Origin: Candidatus Babelota bacterium
Lineage (GTDB): Bacteria > JAGOBX01
Reading direction: 5' to 3'
Length of the DNA: 15,162 bases
Assembly (NCBI GenBank): GCA_017999075.1
Contig: JAGOBX010000030.1
Span: 1 to 15,162, forward strand
Positions 7,317 through 15,007 of this stretch are shown here, in pieces. How positions within the stretch are numbered: position 1 is the first letter of the stretch; each line of letters starts with the position of its first letter. The notes under the pieces were generated by a model, which was not told the origin of the DNA, searched no databases, and saw nothing but the letters and a program-made list of their open reading frames with translations. A program made the translations under genes and the position numbers.

Positions 7317-9428
7317 TTATATCACCGTTACCTTTGTCTCCGGCGAAAGTCTCTTAAATCGTTCTTCCACATTAATGCGGTCTTTATCGTCTTTAAAGCT
7401 GGCGTCTTTGAAAACAACTTTTAAAGGTTTTAAATCTGATATTGCATCTACTATTTTGAAATCAATATCATTATCAAAGCAGGCGACAAGAGCATTGGTT
7501 TGAACAATGAAAACTGTATTGCCGAGTATCATTTTTGTTTCAATCGGCAATGAAAGTTCCAACCCAAGGTCGAGAATAACTTGAGTCAGAAGGTCTTCAG
7601 GAGTGCGGTCATCTTTTATGTTGCTTTCTAAAAATGAAAGTTGTTTCTGGTTTAATTCTGATGGATGATAAAACACATCTTTCATATTAGTGTCGTCAAC
7701 TTTATATACACGGAAACCAATATCGAGTTTACTTGCGTCAACCGGCTCTTCACCTAATTTCAATGATGGGTTTATAGCTTTAAGTTCTTCTATTATTTTC
7801 TTTCCTGCGCGCCGGATGCGTTCTTTGCCCACCTCAGTTACTATTGGCAATATCTTTTCCTTATTTAAATATTCTACAAAATCAATATTTTCATTGGTAT
7901 CAGACTTTATATTCTCTTGAAGTTGTACCATTATAAATTTTCTGTTTCCTCCGTCTTCAGCATTTAGTTGAATTACTGCATGTGCTGTTGTTGAAGAACC
8001 CGAAAAAAAATCTAATACAATCATGTCTTTTTCTTCTTGCATTGTTAGCAATCTTTTAACTAAGTTTACTGGCTTCTTACCATTGGGATAGGGTATATTA
8101 CCTTCTTTAGTTAAGTTTTTTGTATCACCCACAAAATCCCAATAAGTTCCTTGCATTTCTTTTTTATATAAGACACCATTTATTTCTTCAGTTACATCTT
8201 TTAGCCAAGCAAAAAGTCTGAATTTATTTCCTTTATAGAATTGTTCGTATAGGTTACTTTTATTTCTACCAGATTTTGGTTTATATTCGATTGAGAACAG
8301 ATCACCTTTAACACCTAACTCCTTAACTTTTTCCATAACCCTTGGTCTTATGGAACTTTGTGGCATAGCTGTTTGAAATATTTTTGACGCATACTTTGTG
8401 TAAACTTCACTCTCTGTTATTCCATTTTCTTTGACAATTTGACCAACTGATTTAATGGAATAGTTCTCTCTTAAATAAATATTTATATCATTACCGTCCC
8501 CATCAATTGTACTACCAATAAACCTTTTGTTTCCTTCCTCAATAAGCACACTTGTATATTTCCAACTTTTTTCATCTTCTTTATATTGTTCGATTAATGT
8601 TGAAATCGGAAAATATTCAAATACATTAACAAAAGAAGAAAAAGAAGAAATATTCTTAAGATAGATAAGCACATACTCTATGTTCTTTTTTAATCTTTTA
8701 TCTTCTCCGCCACCAGAAGCCCCTGCTACATTTTTCATATTAACAGAAATAGTGTTAACAAAATTATTTTCTCCATAGATCTCATCACATATTTTTTTTA
8801 AGTTTTCCTGTTCACTATCATCAATACTGATAAAAATCACCCCGTCATCTTTCAGTAAATCCCTTGCAACTACAAGCCGTTCATACATCATACTCAGCCA
8901 ATCAGAATGAAATCTGCCGTTGCTGTCGGTATTCCTAAAAAGTTTTTCTCCATCTTCACTTTCTACGCCAAGCTCTAATTCATATTTTTCTTTACTCATT
9001 TTAAAATTATCTTTATAGATAAAATCATTTCCCGTGTTATACGGCGGATCAATATAAATCATCTTCACTTTACCCAAATAACTTTCCTGTAAAATTTTCA
9101 GAACTTCAAAATTATCGCCTTCAATATAAAGATTTTCTGTTGTATCAAAATTAACACTTTCTTCTCTGCAAGGTCTTAGTGTTTTTGTGATTGGAGTATT
9201 CGCTTTTAAAAGAGATGCTTTTTTCCCTGGCCAGTCTAAGCGATAGCGTTCGTTATCATCTTCAACAAGTTCTTTAGATAAAACCTGTTTCAATAAATCA
9301 AAATCAACTGCTTTTTTCACGGTTCCGTTTTCATCCCTTGTTTCGGTTATAACATTGGGGAATATTTTAGCAATCTGTTCAATATTTTTATCTGTTAAAT
9401 CCGGCGTCTGCATTTTTAGTTTATCCAT
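7317..9428 (-). CDS. mod: Type III DNA methyltransferase, Mod subunit (adenine-N6)
   Basis: Uses S-adenosylmethionine to methylate adenine on one strand of an asymmetric site, and gives the Mod-Res complex its sequence specificity. The 703-residue protein has the beta-class motif order: catalytic motif IV DPPYNTGNDF (127-136) comes first, and the SAM-binding motif I DFFSGSSTTAHA (about 473-484) second. The intervening 235-430 region is the likely target recognition domain, so the site cannot be predicted. Motif residues are complete. The ATG at 9428 has GAGGAG at a good distance, inside the end of the DUF4391 gene. The stop lies one base from the rhuM start. Eight T residues (minus strand, 8010-8003) fall in the codons of motif I, and a nine-base in-frame duplication encodes SSFSSF near residue 264. 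Confidence 0.95.
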   Translation of the reverse strand: MDKLKMQTPDLTDKNIEQIAKIFPNVITETRDENGTVKKAVDFDLLKQVLSKELVEDDNERYRLDWPGKKASLLKANTPITKTLRPCREESVNFDTTENLYIEGDNFEVLKILQESYLGKVKMIYIDPPYNTGNDFIYKDNFKMSKEKYELELGVESEDGEKLFRNTDSNGRFHSDWLSMMYERLVVARDLLKDDGVIFISIDDSEQENLKKICDEIYGENNFVNTISVNMKNVAGASGGGEDKRLKKNIEYVLIYLKNISSFSSFVNVFEYFPISTLIEQYKEDEKSWKYTSVLIEEGNKRFIGSTIDGDGNDINIYLRENYSIKSVGQIVKENGITESEVYTKYASKIFQTAMPQSSIRPRVMEKVKELGVKGDLFSIEYKPKSGRNKSNLYEQFYKGNKFRLFAWLKDVTEEINGVLYKKEMQGTYWDFVGDTKNLTKEGNIPYPNGKKPVNLVKRLLTMQEEKDMIVLDFFSGSSTTAHAVIQLNAEDGGNRKFIMVQLQENIKSDTNENIDFVEYLNKEKILPIVTEVGKERIRRAGKKIIEELKAINPSLKLGEEPVDASKLDIGFRVYKVDDTNMKDVFYHPSELNQKQLSFLESNIKDDRTPEDLLTQVILDLGLELSLPIETKMILGNTVFIVQTNALVACFDNDIDFKIVDAISDLKPLKVVFKDASFKDDKDRINVEERFKRLSPETKVTVI

Positions 9429-9430
9429 TT

Positions 9431-10072
9431 CTATAACTCCTCTTTAATTTTCTTAAGCTGATTTTTTCTTTTCAGTAATATTTTATTAATTTCCACTTTA
9501 CGGTTAAACTGTTTTTCTTTTGATATTCTGCTTTCTAAAACAGTTATTTCATTTTTTAATGCTTTAATTTTTTTGTCGTTATCTATAATATCATTAAAAT
9601 TAAACTTGTTTTGCAATTCGTTTCGGATAAACGATTTAACTAATTTTTGATATACTTTTTCCAAATCAATACCGGTAAAATCAAAACTTTTATCTTCGTT
9701 CCAATCAGAAAAGTAGTAATTTTTGGCATTATTATTCTCTTTTAATGTAATACCGTAAGCTTCATTGTCGTTATAAATAAAGCGGTATAATATTTGATAA
9801 GGGATAGCTTTATCAATGACCTTTAAAATATTTTTTGGGATAATTTGTTCTTTAAGTTCAATTTCAAATATTTGTATTTCTGTAACTTTTTCTGTTTTTG
9901 TGATTCCTACGGTGCTTTCGGCAAGTTTATACTTCCAAGTAATTTTTTGGATTTTATCAACAAACTCTTTCTGCAATTTCGTGCTTAAAGCTGCCTTCTC
10001 ATAAAATTTGTTTTTTGCTATAAATTTATTAACAAAAGCTTCTCTCGGTAATTTCAAATTATCACTACTCAT
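9431..10072 (-). CDS. DUF4391-like protein of the type III R-M operon
   Basis: A 213-residue soluble protein with no signal peptide. The N-terminus (LPREAFVNKFIAKNKFYE), the central IQIFEIELKEQIIPKNILKVIDKAIPYQILY block and the C-terminal coiled-coil helix (about 165-213, Lys/Glu-rich) match my memory of the DUF4391 family. That family is repeatedly found between an SNF2-type helicase and a type III methylase. Its activity is unknown, and a structural or adaptor role linking the helicase with Mod is only a guess. The start ATG shares its A with the helicase stop (TAATG), and no ribosome binding site is obvious, so translation is probably coupled. The stop is two bases before the mod start. 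Confidence 0.75.
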   Translation of the reverse strand: MSSDNLKLPREAFVNKFIAKNKFYEKAALSTKLQKEFVDKIQKITWKYKLAESTVGITKTEKVTEIQIFEIELKEQIIPKNILKVIDKAIPYQILYRFIYNDNEAYGITLKENNNAKNYYFSDWNEDKSFDFTGIDLEKVYQKLVKSFIRNELQNKFNFNDIIDNDKKIKALKNEITVLESRISKEKQFNRKVEINKILLKRKNQLKKIKEEL

Positions 10073-13000
10073 TACTTTATTACCACAAAGGTAAGGAGTT
10101 CAAAATCTTCCAGACCTTTTATGCGATTCATAAGAGCGGTTGTGCCGCCTGCTGAAAAAAGACTTTCTACATCCCTTTCATCTTTGACATTAAGCGCGGA
10201 TTCAACGGATTTATTTAGCAGTTCTGAATATTTCCCCATATTTTTACCATCATTAGTTTCATCATTAAACAATTCATAAACATCTTTTATCGCTTCATTA
10301 TTCCCCTTACATAGCGAGCGGAGAATATCCAGCGTATTTTTAACATTCAAATGGTTTGATGCAATTTTTCCATCTGCTGTTATATAAACCAGATAAAAAG
10401 GGTGAAGTTGATTAGTTTTGTCAATATTAACTTCATTGTTTATATTTTTTAAAACAAAAACAACGCCTTCATTAACTCCTCGTTTTATGTCTTTTTTACA
10501 AACTGTGTGCATTCCGTTTGCAACATTTGCAAGACTTCCGTTCTGTTTAATATAATTCACTAAATCCATACGAAAATCATTTAATCCTAAATCAGTTATT
10601 GAAACACCAGATCCCATATCTTCAATATCAACTACTTCTTCCTGCAATTTTTCCAATTGTTTTTTTCTAAAGAGTAGATCCGAAGATTTATTCGTAAGAA
10701 CATTGTCTTCGCCGGTGGCTGTCGCATCAACCATAAACATTCTACTTTCAACCCTATTTTTCAGATTGATGTAGTCGTCAAGGGACAATTGAGGCCAGAA
10801 ATTAATCAACTGAATATCTTTATTTATTGACCCGATTCTATCAATACGACCAAACCGTTGAATAATGCGAACAGGATTCCAGTGTATATCATAATTAATA
10901 AGAGTGTCGCAATCTTGAAGATTTTGCCCTTCGGAAATACAATCCGTAGCAATTAAGACATCTATTTCAGGATCATCTTTTTTTCTTCGTTCTTTAGAAC
11001 GCGGAGAAAAATTGATAAGAATATTATTAAAACTATTGTCTAATTTTAGAGTTGTCTGATTTTGGTTTGAGCCGGTTATTTTAGCGGTTTCCAGATTAAG
11101 TTTTTTTTTATTATAGTCCGCTATATGTTTGTACAAATAATTCACGGTATCCGCAAAAGCGCTGAATATCAATACCTTTCTATTGTTTGCATTTACTGGA
11201 TTTTTGATTTTGTTTTCAATAAATGATTTTAAATCTTTCAGTTTTGTGTCATGTTCCGGCGTTACCTTTGCCATTTCAGCAAATATTTTTTTGGCAATAA
11301 GAACATCTGCCTCTAAGTCCTGCTTCCAGCCGTAAGTATTCATATCCTCAAGATTAACTTTTACTTTACCGCCAACGCTAAATTCATCACTCAGCCAGTC
11401 ATCACTATCGGCATCAATATCTATATCATTAAACTGTGAAGATTCTGTAAATGTTTGAACGCCTGTTTTTTCAAATGTTTTAATTTTGTTAATTGTAACT
11501 TCAATGCTTTTTATAAACTTACCAAGAGTAATCCTGAATGAATCGACCGAACTTTCTAATCTTTTAAGAAAATTTACCCGCATAAGGATTTGGAGATTTT
11601 TTTCACGATGCGACTGCTTAAAGCTTACATTCTCATTGATGCTGGTATCGTAAATGTCGCTATAAAACTGCCGTTTATTAGGTAATATGTATTCAGTAGG
11701 CGAGTATATAGACATTGTTAATTTTGAGAGTTCTTTATAGAGTTCTGATATTTCAATAAACCCCTCAATATCCGTTATGTTTGCGTGATGGGTAATAGGT
11801 TTTAATCTGTTTGGAAATTTACCGATTTTATTTATATCATAATACTTCTCGATGTGCTTTCTGCTTCTGGCTATTGTTACGCTATCAAGTAATTTAAAAA
11901 AATCAAAATTTGTATTAAGCATTTTTAAAAGCGTCTGACTGGTTCTTTCTTCTACCGGCAGTTTAGACCACTCATTAAATATTTTTTGAGCATTTGACAA
12001 TATAGTCTCGATGGATTTGTCAGTATCAATTTTTCCGGATGGACGACCTGTTTCGCCTTCACAAGCCAAAGCAATCTGATTCTTTAAATCGGTAAATCTG
12101 TTATTGACAGGAGTTGCTGAAAGCATAAGAACCTTTGTTTTAACGCCTGCTTTCATAACATCATTAAGTAATTTTTGATAACGGGTTACTCTGTCTTTTC
12201 TGGGATCATTATTTCTAAAATTATGCGATTCGTCAATTACTACCAAATCATAATTACCCCAGTTTATTCTTGATAAATCTATTCCGTTTGATTCCCCTCG
12301 TTCTCGTGATAAATCCGTATGATATAAAACATGATAATTGAAACGATCTTTTATCAAAGCGTTGTCATCATAATGATTTAAAAATGTGCGCCAGTTATCG
12401 CCAAGTTTTTTGGGGCATAAAACAAGAACAGTTCTGTTTCTTTCCTGATAATATTTAATAACGCCTAATGCTGAAAAGGTTTTGCCAAGTCCAACGCTAT
12501 CGGCAAGAATACAGCCATTGTGTCGTTCTAATTTATTGATAATTCCTAAAACGGCATCTTTTTGAAAATCGTAAAGTTTATTCCAGATTATAGATTTTTT
12601 AAAGCCAGTCTTTTCATTAGCAAGCTCATCTTCGGAAATATCCTCAAGGAACTCATCAAAAATATTGTAAAGAGTTAAATAATATATAAATTCGGGAGAA
12701 TTTTCTTTATACAGATTTGTAATATATTCGACAACTTCATCGGTTACATTTTTTAATATATTATCGTCGTTCCATATTTCTTCAAAGTTTTTAATGTATT
12801 GTTTTGTAGTCTCAAAATCGTCTGTCTTAATAATCTGGTGCAGTATAGAATTGTCTTTTTCATAACCGAAACCAGCGCTGCTAAACTCATTTATCCCCAT
12901 ATATACAAATCTATTATCAGTATTATCAAGAGTAATATGCGGCTGAATATATTTATTTCCAAGGTTAGTTTTAAAAGTTACTTTTTGCTCAATCCATTTT

Positions 13001-13320
13001 TTGCATTCTTTAGCAATCGCCTTGCCTTTAAGCTCATTTTTTAAATTTATTTCAAAATCTGAACCATTAATAGCCTTTTGCCGGAAATCAGCGTTAATCT
13101 GAAATTGTTTTTTTTCTCTTTTATTTTTATCAGCTTCAATAAATGTAGGATCTGTAAATATAAAATTTAATTTATTAATTTTTTTTAACTCATTTTTAAG
13201 ACATTCAAATCCGTATATAGTAAAAATGCCGGCTGCAACTTGCAGTTTGCTTTCTTTAACAATATTTTTTTTAAAGTCATCGCCGATTTTTTCGGTTTTA
13301 TTATTGAAGCTTTGTATCAT
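10072..13320 (-). CDS. SNF2-type helicase with degenerate PLD-like N-terminal domain
   Basis: First gene of the operon, 1082 residues. Residues about 24-185 look like a PLD-family domain: NRFVYMGINEFSSAGF followed by an EEIWND end resembles the GSSNFT-x-GL segment, but the usual HxK signature is reduced to HIT (129-131), so it is probably inactive. The SF2/SNF2 motor follows: Walker A ADSVGLGKT (273-281), DESH (363-366), SATPVNN (401-407), VLIFSAFADT (716-725), and LIATDCISEGQNLQ to QRFGRIDRIGS (789-831). ATP-driven translocation or remodelling of DNA is expected, perhaps on target DNA held by Mod. It is not the Res subunit, and no nuclease motif was seen. The start lacks a clear ribosome binding site and lies only about nine bases from a TATAAT box. 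Its stop overlaps the DUF4391 start. Confidence 0.88.
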   Translation of the reverse strand: MIQSFNNKTEKIGDDFKKNIVKESKLQVAAGIFTIYGFECLKNELKKINKLNFIFTDPTFIEADKNKREKKQFQINADFRQKAINGSDFEINLKNELKGKAIAKECKKWIEQKVTFKTNLGNKYIQPHITLDNTDNRFVYMGINEFSSAGFGYEKDNSILHQIIKTDDFETTKQYIKNFEEIWNDDNILKNVTDEVVEYITNLYKENSPEFIYYLTLYNIFDEFLEDISEDELANEKTGFKKSIIWNKLYDFQKDAVLGIINKLERHNGCILADSVGLGKTFSALGVIKYYQERNRTVLVLCPKKLGDNWRTFLNHYDDNALIKDRFNYHVLYHTDLSRERGESNGIDLSRINWGNYDLVVIDESHNFRNNDPRKDRVTRYQKLLNDVMKAGVKTKVLMLSATPVNNRFTDLKNQIALACEGETGRPSGKIDTDKSIETILSNAQKIFNEWSKLPVEERTSQTLLKMLNTNFDFFKLLDSVTIARSRKHIEKYYDINKIGKFPNRLKPITHHANITDIEGFIEISELYKELSKLTMSIYSPTEYILPNKRQFYSDIYDTSINENVSFKQSHREKNLQILMRVNFLKRLESSVDSFRITLGKFIKSIEVTINKIKTFEKTGVQTFTESSQFNDIDIDADSDDWLSDEFSVGGKVKVNLEDMNTYGWKQDLEADVLIAKKIFAEMAKVTPEHDTKLKDLKSFIENKIKNPVNANNRKVLIFSAFADTVNYLYKHIADYNKKKLNLETAKITGSNQNQTTLKLDNSFNNILINFSPRSKERRKKDDPEIDVLIATDCISEGQNLQDCDTLINYDIHWNPVRIIQRFGRIDRIGSINKDIQLINFWPQLSLDDYINLKNRVESRMFMVDATATGEDNVLTNKSSDLLFRKKQLEKLQEEVVDIEDMGSGVSITDLGLNDFRMDLVNYIKQNGSLANVANGMHTVCKKDIKRGVNEGVVFVLKNINNEVNIDKTNQLHPFYLVYITADGKIASNHLNVKNTLDILRSLCKGNNEAIKDVYELFNDETNDGKNMGKYSELLNKSVESALNVKDERDVESLFSAGGTTALMNRIKGLEDFELLTFVVIK

Positions 13321-13328
13321 ATCTTTAA

Positions 13329-13358
13329 ATTATATCATTAATAATCAACAAAAATCAA
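13329..13358 (-). promoter_or_regulatory. Candidate sigma-70 promoter of the R-M operon (near-leaderless)
   Basis: On the minus strand TTGATT (13358-13353) and a perfect TATAAT (13334-13329) are 18 bases apart. Transcription would start around 13322, almost at the helicase ATG (13320), giving a leaderless or near-leaderless mRNA. That agrees with the absence of a ribosome binding site. An alternative pair lies further upstream at 13411-13384. Confidence 0.45.
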
Positions 13359-13383
13359 GGTTATTATAATTTATTTTTTTTTA

Positions 13384-13411
13384 ATTTTACTAAATATAAG
13401 TGTAAATTCAA
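13384..13411 (-). promoter_or_regulatory. Alternative sigma-70-like promoter of the R-M operon
   Basis: On the minus strand TTGAAT (13411-13406) and TAAAAT (13389-13384) are 16 bases apart, giving a leader of about 55 bases. It is weaker than the TATAAT candidate. In a region this AT-rich such matches arise easily. Confidence 0.25.
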
Positions 13412-13563
13412 TCTATCAAATAACTTTAGAAGAAAATCAGTGTTTTGAACAATCTAATTTTATTTTGCTAAAGCTAAATACGCCTATGAAATATCTGTAG
13501 AATAATGTTTTTATCATTTGTAAACAGGTTAAATGATATTTTAATTTTTTGGTGTGTTTGGAC
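13412..13563. other. Gene-free AT-rich spacer between operon promoter and repeat array
   Basis: No reading frame of useful length, RNA gene or clear inverted repeat is visible here. The stretch separates the operon promoter region from the 34-bp array and is part of a 1044-base gene-free segment (13321-14364). Confidence 0.6.
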
Positions 13564-13921
13564 ATTGACAAGAAAAGTCAATGTGCGCTATTTTAAAATT
13601 GACAGGAAATGTCAATGTGCGTCTTTCTCAGATTGACAAAAAAAGTCAATGTGCTTATTTCTGAAAATGATATGAAAAGTCAATATGCATCTTTCTGAAA
13701 TTGACAAGAAAAGTCAACTTTTGTTTGTTTGAAAATGACAGTAAATGTCAATATGCTCTTTCTCAGATTGACAATAAAAGTCAATGTGCTTCTTTCTGAT
13801 ATTGACAAAAAATGTCAATGTGTGTTGATTTAAGATTGACAAAAAATGTCAATGTGTGTTGATTTAAGATTGACAAAAAATGTCAATGTGTGTTGATTTA
13901 AGATTGACAAAAAATGTCAAT
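13564..13921. repeat. Array of eleven 34-bp units, each with a TTGAC/GTCAA inverted repeat
   Basis: A 19-base imperfect palindrome (consensus ATTGACANNAAATGTCAAT) begins at 13564, 13598, 13632, 13666, 13700, 13734, 13767, 13801, 13835, 13869 and 13903. Spacing is 34 bases except one step of 33. The 15-base linkers are also related (GTGCNTCTTTCTGA-like in the older part, identical GTGTGTTGATTTAAG in the last three). Units 8-11 have identical palindromes, a sign of recent duplication, while units 4-6 are degenerate. Linkers are not unique, so this is not a CRISPR. Regular, palindromic and non-coding, it resembles a protein-binding array such as replication iterons, a partition centromere, part of an oriT, or an operator cluster. 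Which of these is not shown by the sequence. Confidence 0.95.
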
Positions 13922-14017
13922 ATTTTATTAGCAGGTCTTTGATTATAAACGCAATGACCATTTGTTATAACGGACAAAAAAGGGCGTATTAAGAAATGGT
14001 CGGGCGGAAGCGGAAAT

Positions 14018-14080
14018 AATTGCGAATTGTGAATTGTGAATTGCTAATGGTGAATTGTGAATGTTGAGTTTTGAGTGTTG
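14018..14080. repeat. Heptanucleotide tandem repeat, about nine AATTGTG-like units
   Basis: Read in 7-base steps from 14018 the units are AATTGCG, AATTGTG, AATTGTG, AATTGCT, AATGGTG, AATTGTG, AATGTTG, AGTTTTG, AGTGTTG. The unit decays towards the right. Because 7 is not a multiple of 3, and nothing else supports coding, this is non-coding repetitive DNA. Confidence 0.85.
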
Positions 14081-14088
14081 GAAAATTA

Positions 14089-14115
14089 GTTTATAAAGTT
14101 TATAAGGTTCGTAAA
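14089..14115. repeat. Nine-base tandem repeat, three units
   Basis: GTTTATAAA, GTTTATAAG and GTTCGTAAA follow one another directly, with a partial fourth unit. It is part of the same cluster of short tandem repeats. Confidence 0.7.
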
Positions 14116-14156
14116 GTTTGGAGTTAATAAAATTATTGATTGGTATTTTACGACCG

Positions 14157-14213
14157 ACTTCGCACTTCGCACTTCGCACAATATTGACTGTCAACTGTCA
14201 ACTGACAACTGAC
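14157..14213. repeat. Two more heptanucleotide blocks: ACTTCGC x3 and TGTCAAC x3
   Basis: ACTTCGC occurs three times head to tail (14157-14177). After a short break TGTCAAC, TGTCAAC, TGACAAC and a partial TGAC follow (14189-14213). The second block begins within TTGAC-T-GTCAA (14184-14194), the same arms as the 34-bp palindromes upstream. No gene is visible in this cluster; a reading frame crossing it on the minus strand is made of translated repeats. Confidence 0.85.
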
Positions 14214-14262
14214 TAATAAAAATATGATATAAAAAAAGATAGAAAGAAAAATGTTGAAAAAC

Positions 14263-14291
14263 TTGACAAATGAATAATAATAGTATATATT
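14263..14291 (+). promoter_or_regulatory. Near-consensus sigma-70 promoter for the rightward genes
   Basis: A perfect -35 box TTGACA (14263-14268) and TATATT (14286-14291) are separated by exactly 17 bases. Transcription should start near 14298, leaving a leader of about 67 bases before the ATG at 14365. It would drive the 186-residue gene and probably the transfer ATPase gene behind it. Confidence 0.75.
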
Positions 14292-14364
14292 ACAATTGCG
14301 ACTGATTAAAGGAATGTGTAAGGCACAATTTTGAGATGATTGAAAATTTGGATTAGCGGGGGCA

Positions 14365-14925
14365 ATGGAGATGGAGAAAAATAATAGTAAGAAAAGCGTG
14401 AAGAAAGCGCGGAAACATATATCAATTTATTTTCCGCATTATGATAAGGACACGGATAAAAAGACGCATAAATTTGTAACAGTATCGTTTGATATTGAAA
14501 CGAATAAGCCGGATAGGATGCTGTTTGAAAAAATTACTACTGAAAAAATCATGGGCGGGAAGATTAAAGGTATTTGCAAAATTTATGGATACGATGATTT
14601 AATGGACAGGGCGCGAATGGAGGAATCTAAACCGTCAACAGTGATAAAGAAAATATTATACGGCAAGTTTTTTGGGAACGAGGAAGCGTATTATTGCTTG
14701 AATGTTGTTGATGAATTTCACGCAACATCAATAAATGAGGAATTGCGTTATTTACGCAAACGATTTGAATTTGTAAATATGTCTACGGAGAAATTGAAAT
14801 TGTCGCAATTGATTAGAGGGTTGGAAAAGATTATTGAAAAAGAAAAATTACAGAAAGAGTCGCTTGAAGTATTGCGCGATATTTCAAGTTATTTGAAACA
14901 GATACAGGGGCTCGGTAATAAATAA
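14365..14925 (+). CDS. Unknown 186-residue protein upstream of a transfer ATPase
   Basis: I do not recognise the family. The N-terminus is strongly basic (residues 1-20, many Lys/Arg), followed by a mixed alpha/beta region with ISIYFPHYDKDT, FVTVSFDIETNK and YYCLNVVDEFHA. The last 45 residues form an amphipathic, charged helix (about 140-182) suited to a coiled coil. There is no signal peptide, membrane segment or enzyme motif. A GGGGG-containing sequence lies just before ATG 14365, and ATG 14371 is a possible alternative start. Codon use appears less A/T-biased than in the defence operon. It stands behind a strong promoter and 82 bases before the transfer ATPase, so an accessory role in DNA transfer or plasmid maintenance is possible but is inferred only from position. 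Confidence 0.75.
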   Translation: MEMEKNNSKKSVKKARKHISIYFPHYDKDTDKKTHKFVTVSFDIETNKPDRMLFEKITTEKIMGGKIKGICKIYGYDDLMDRARMEESKPSTVIKKILYGKFFGNEEAYYCLNVVDEFHATSINEELRYLRKRFEFVNMSTEKLKLSQLIRGLEKIIEKEKLQKESLEVLRDISSYLKQIQGLGNK

Positions 14926-15007
14926 TTGCGGATTGCCGCTACGCATATTATGCCGGATTTATTTTAAATAGGCGCGGTTGATATATTTTATTTTTCGGAG
15001 GGCGTAT

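Noticed and set aside
8631-8653. Phase-variable repeat in the mod recognition region
   Set aside because: It is only a nine-base, in-frame duplication (SSFSSF). Gain or loss would add or remove three residues without switching the gene off.
2498-13320. DISARM or BREX system
   Set aside because: The SNF2 helicase plus adenine methylase suggested it, but there is no DUF1998 protein, PglZ, BrxC/BrxL or DrmA-type gene, and Res has the DEPQ box and C-terminal nuclease of type III enzymes.
13564-13921. CRISPR array
   Set aside because: The units are regularly spaced, but the 15-base segments between palindromes are related or identical, too short for spacers, and no cas gene is nearby.
13943-14194. 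Minus-strand reading frame of 83 codons
   Set aside because: It is made almost entirely of translated 7-bp and 9-bp repeats, giving recurring HNS/YKLYK-type strings, and has no ribosome binding site or recognisable domain.
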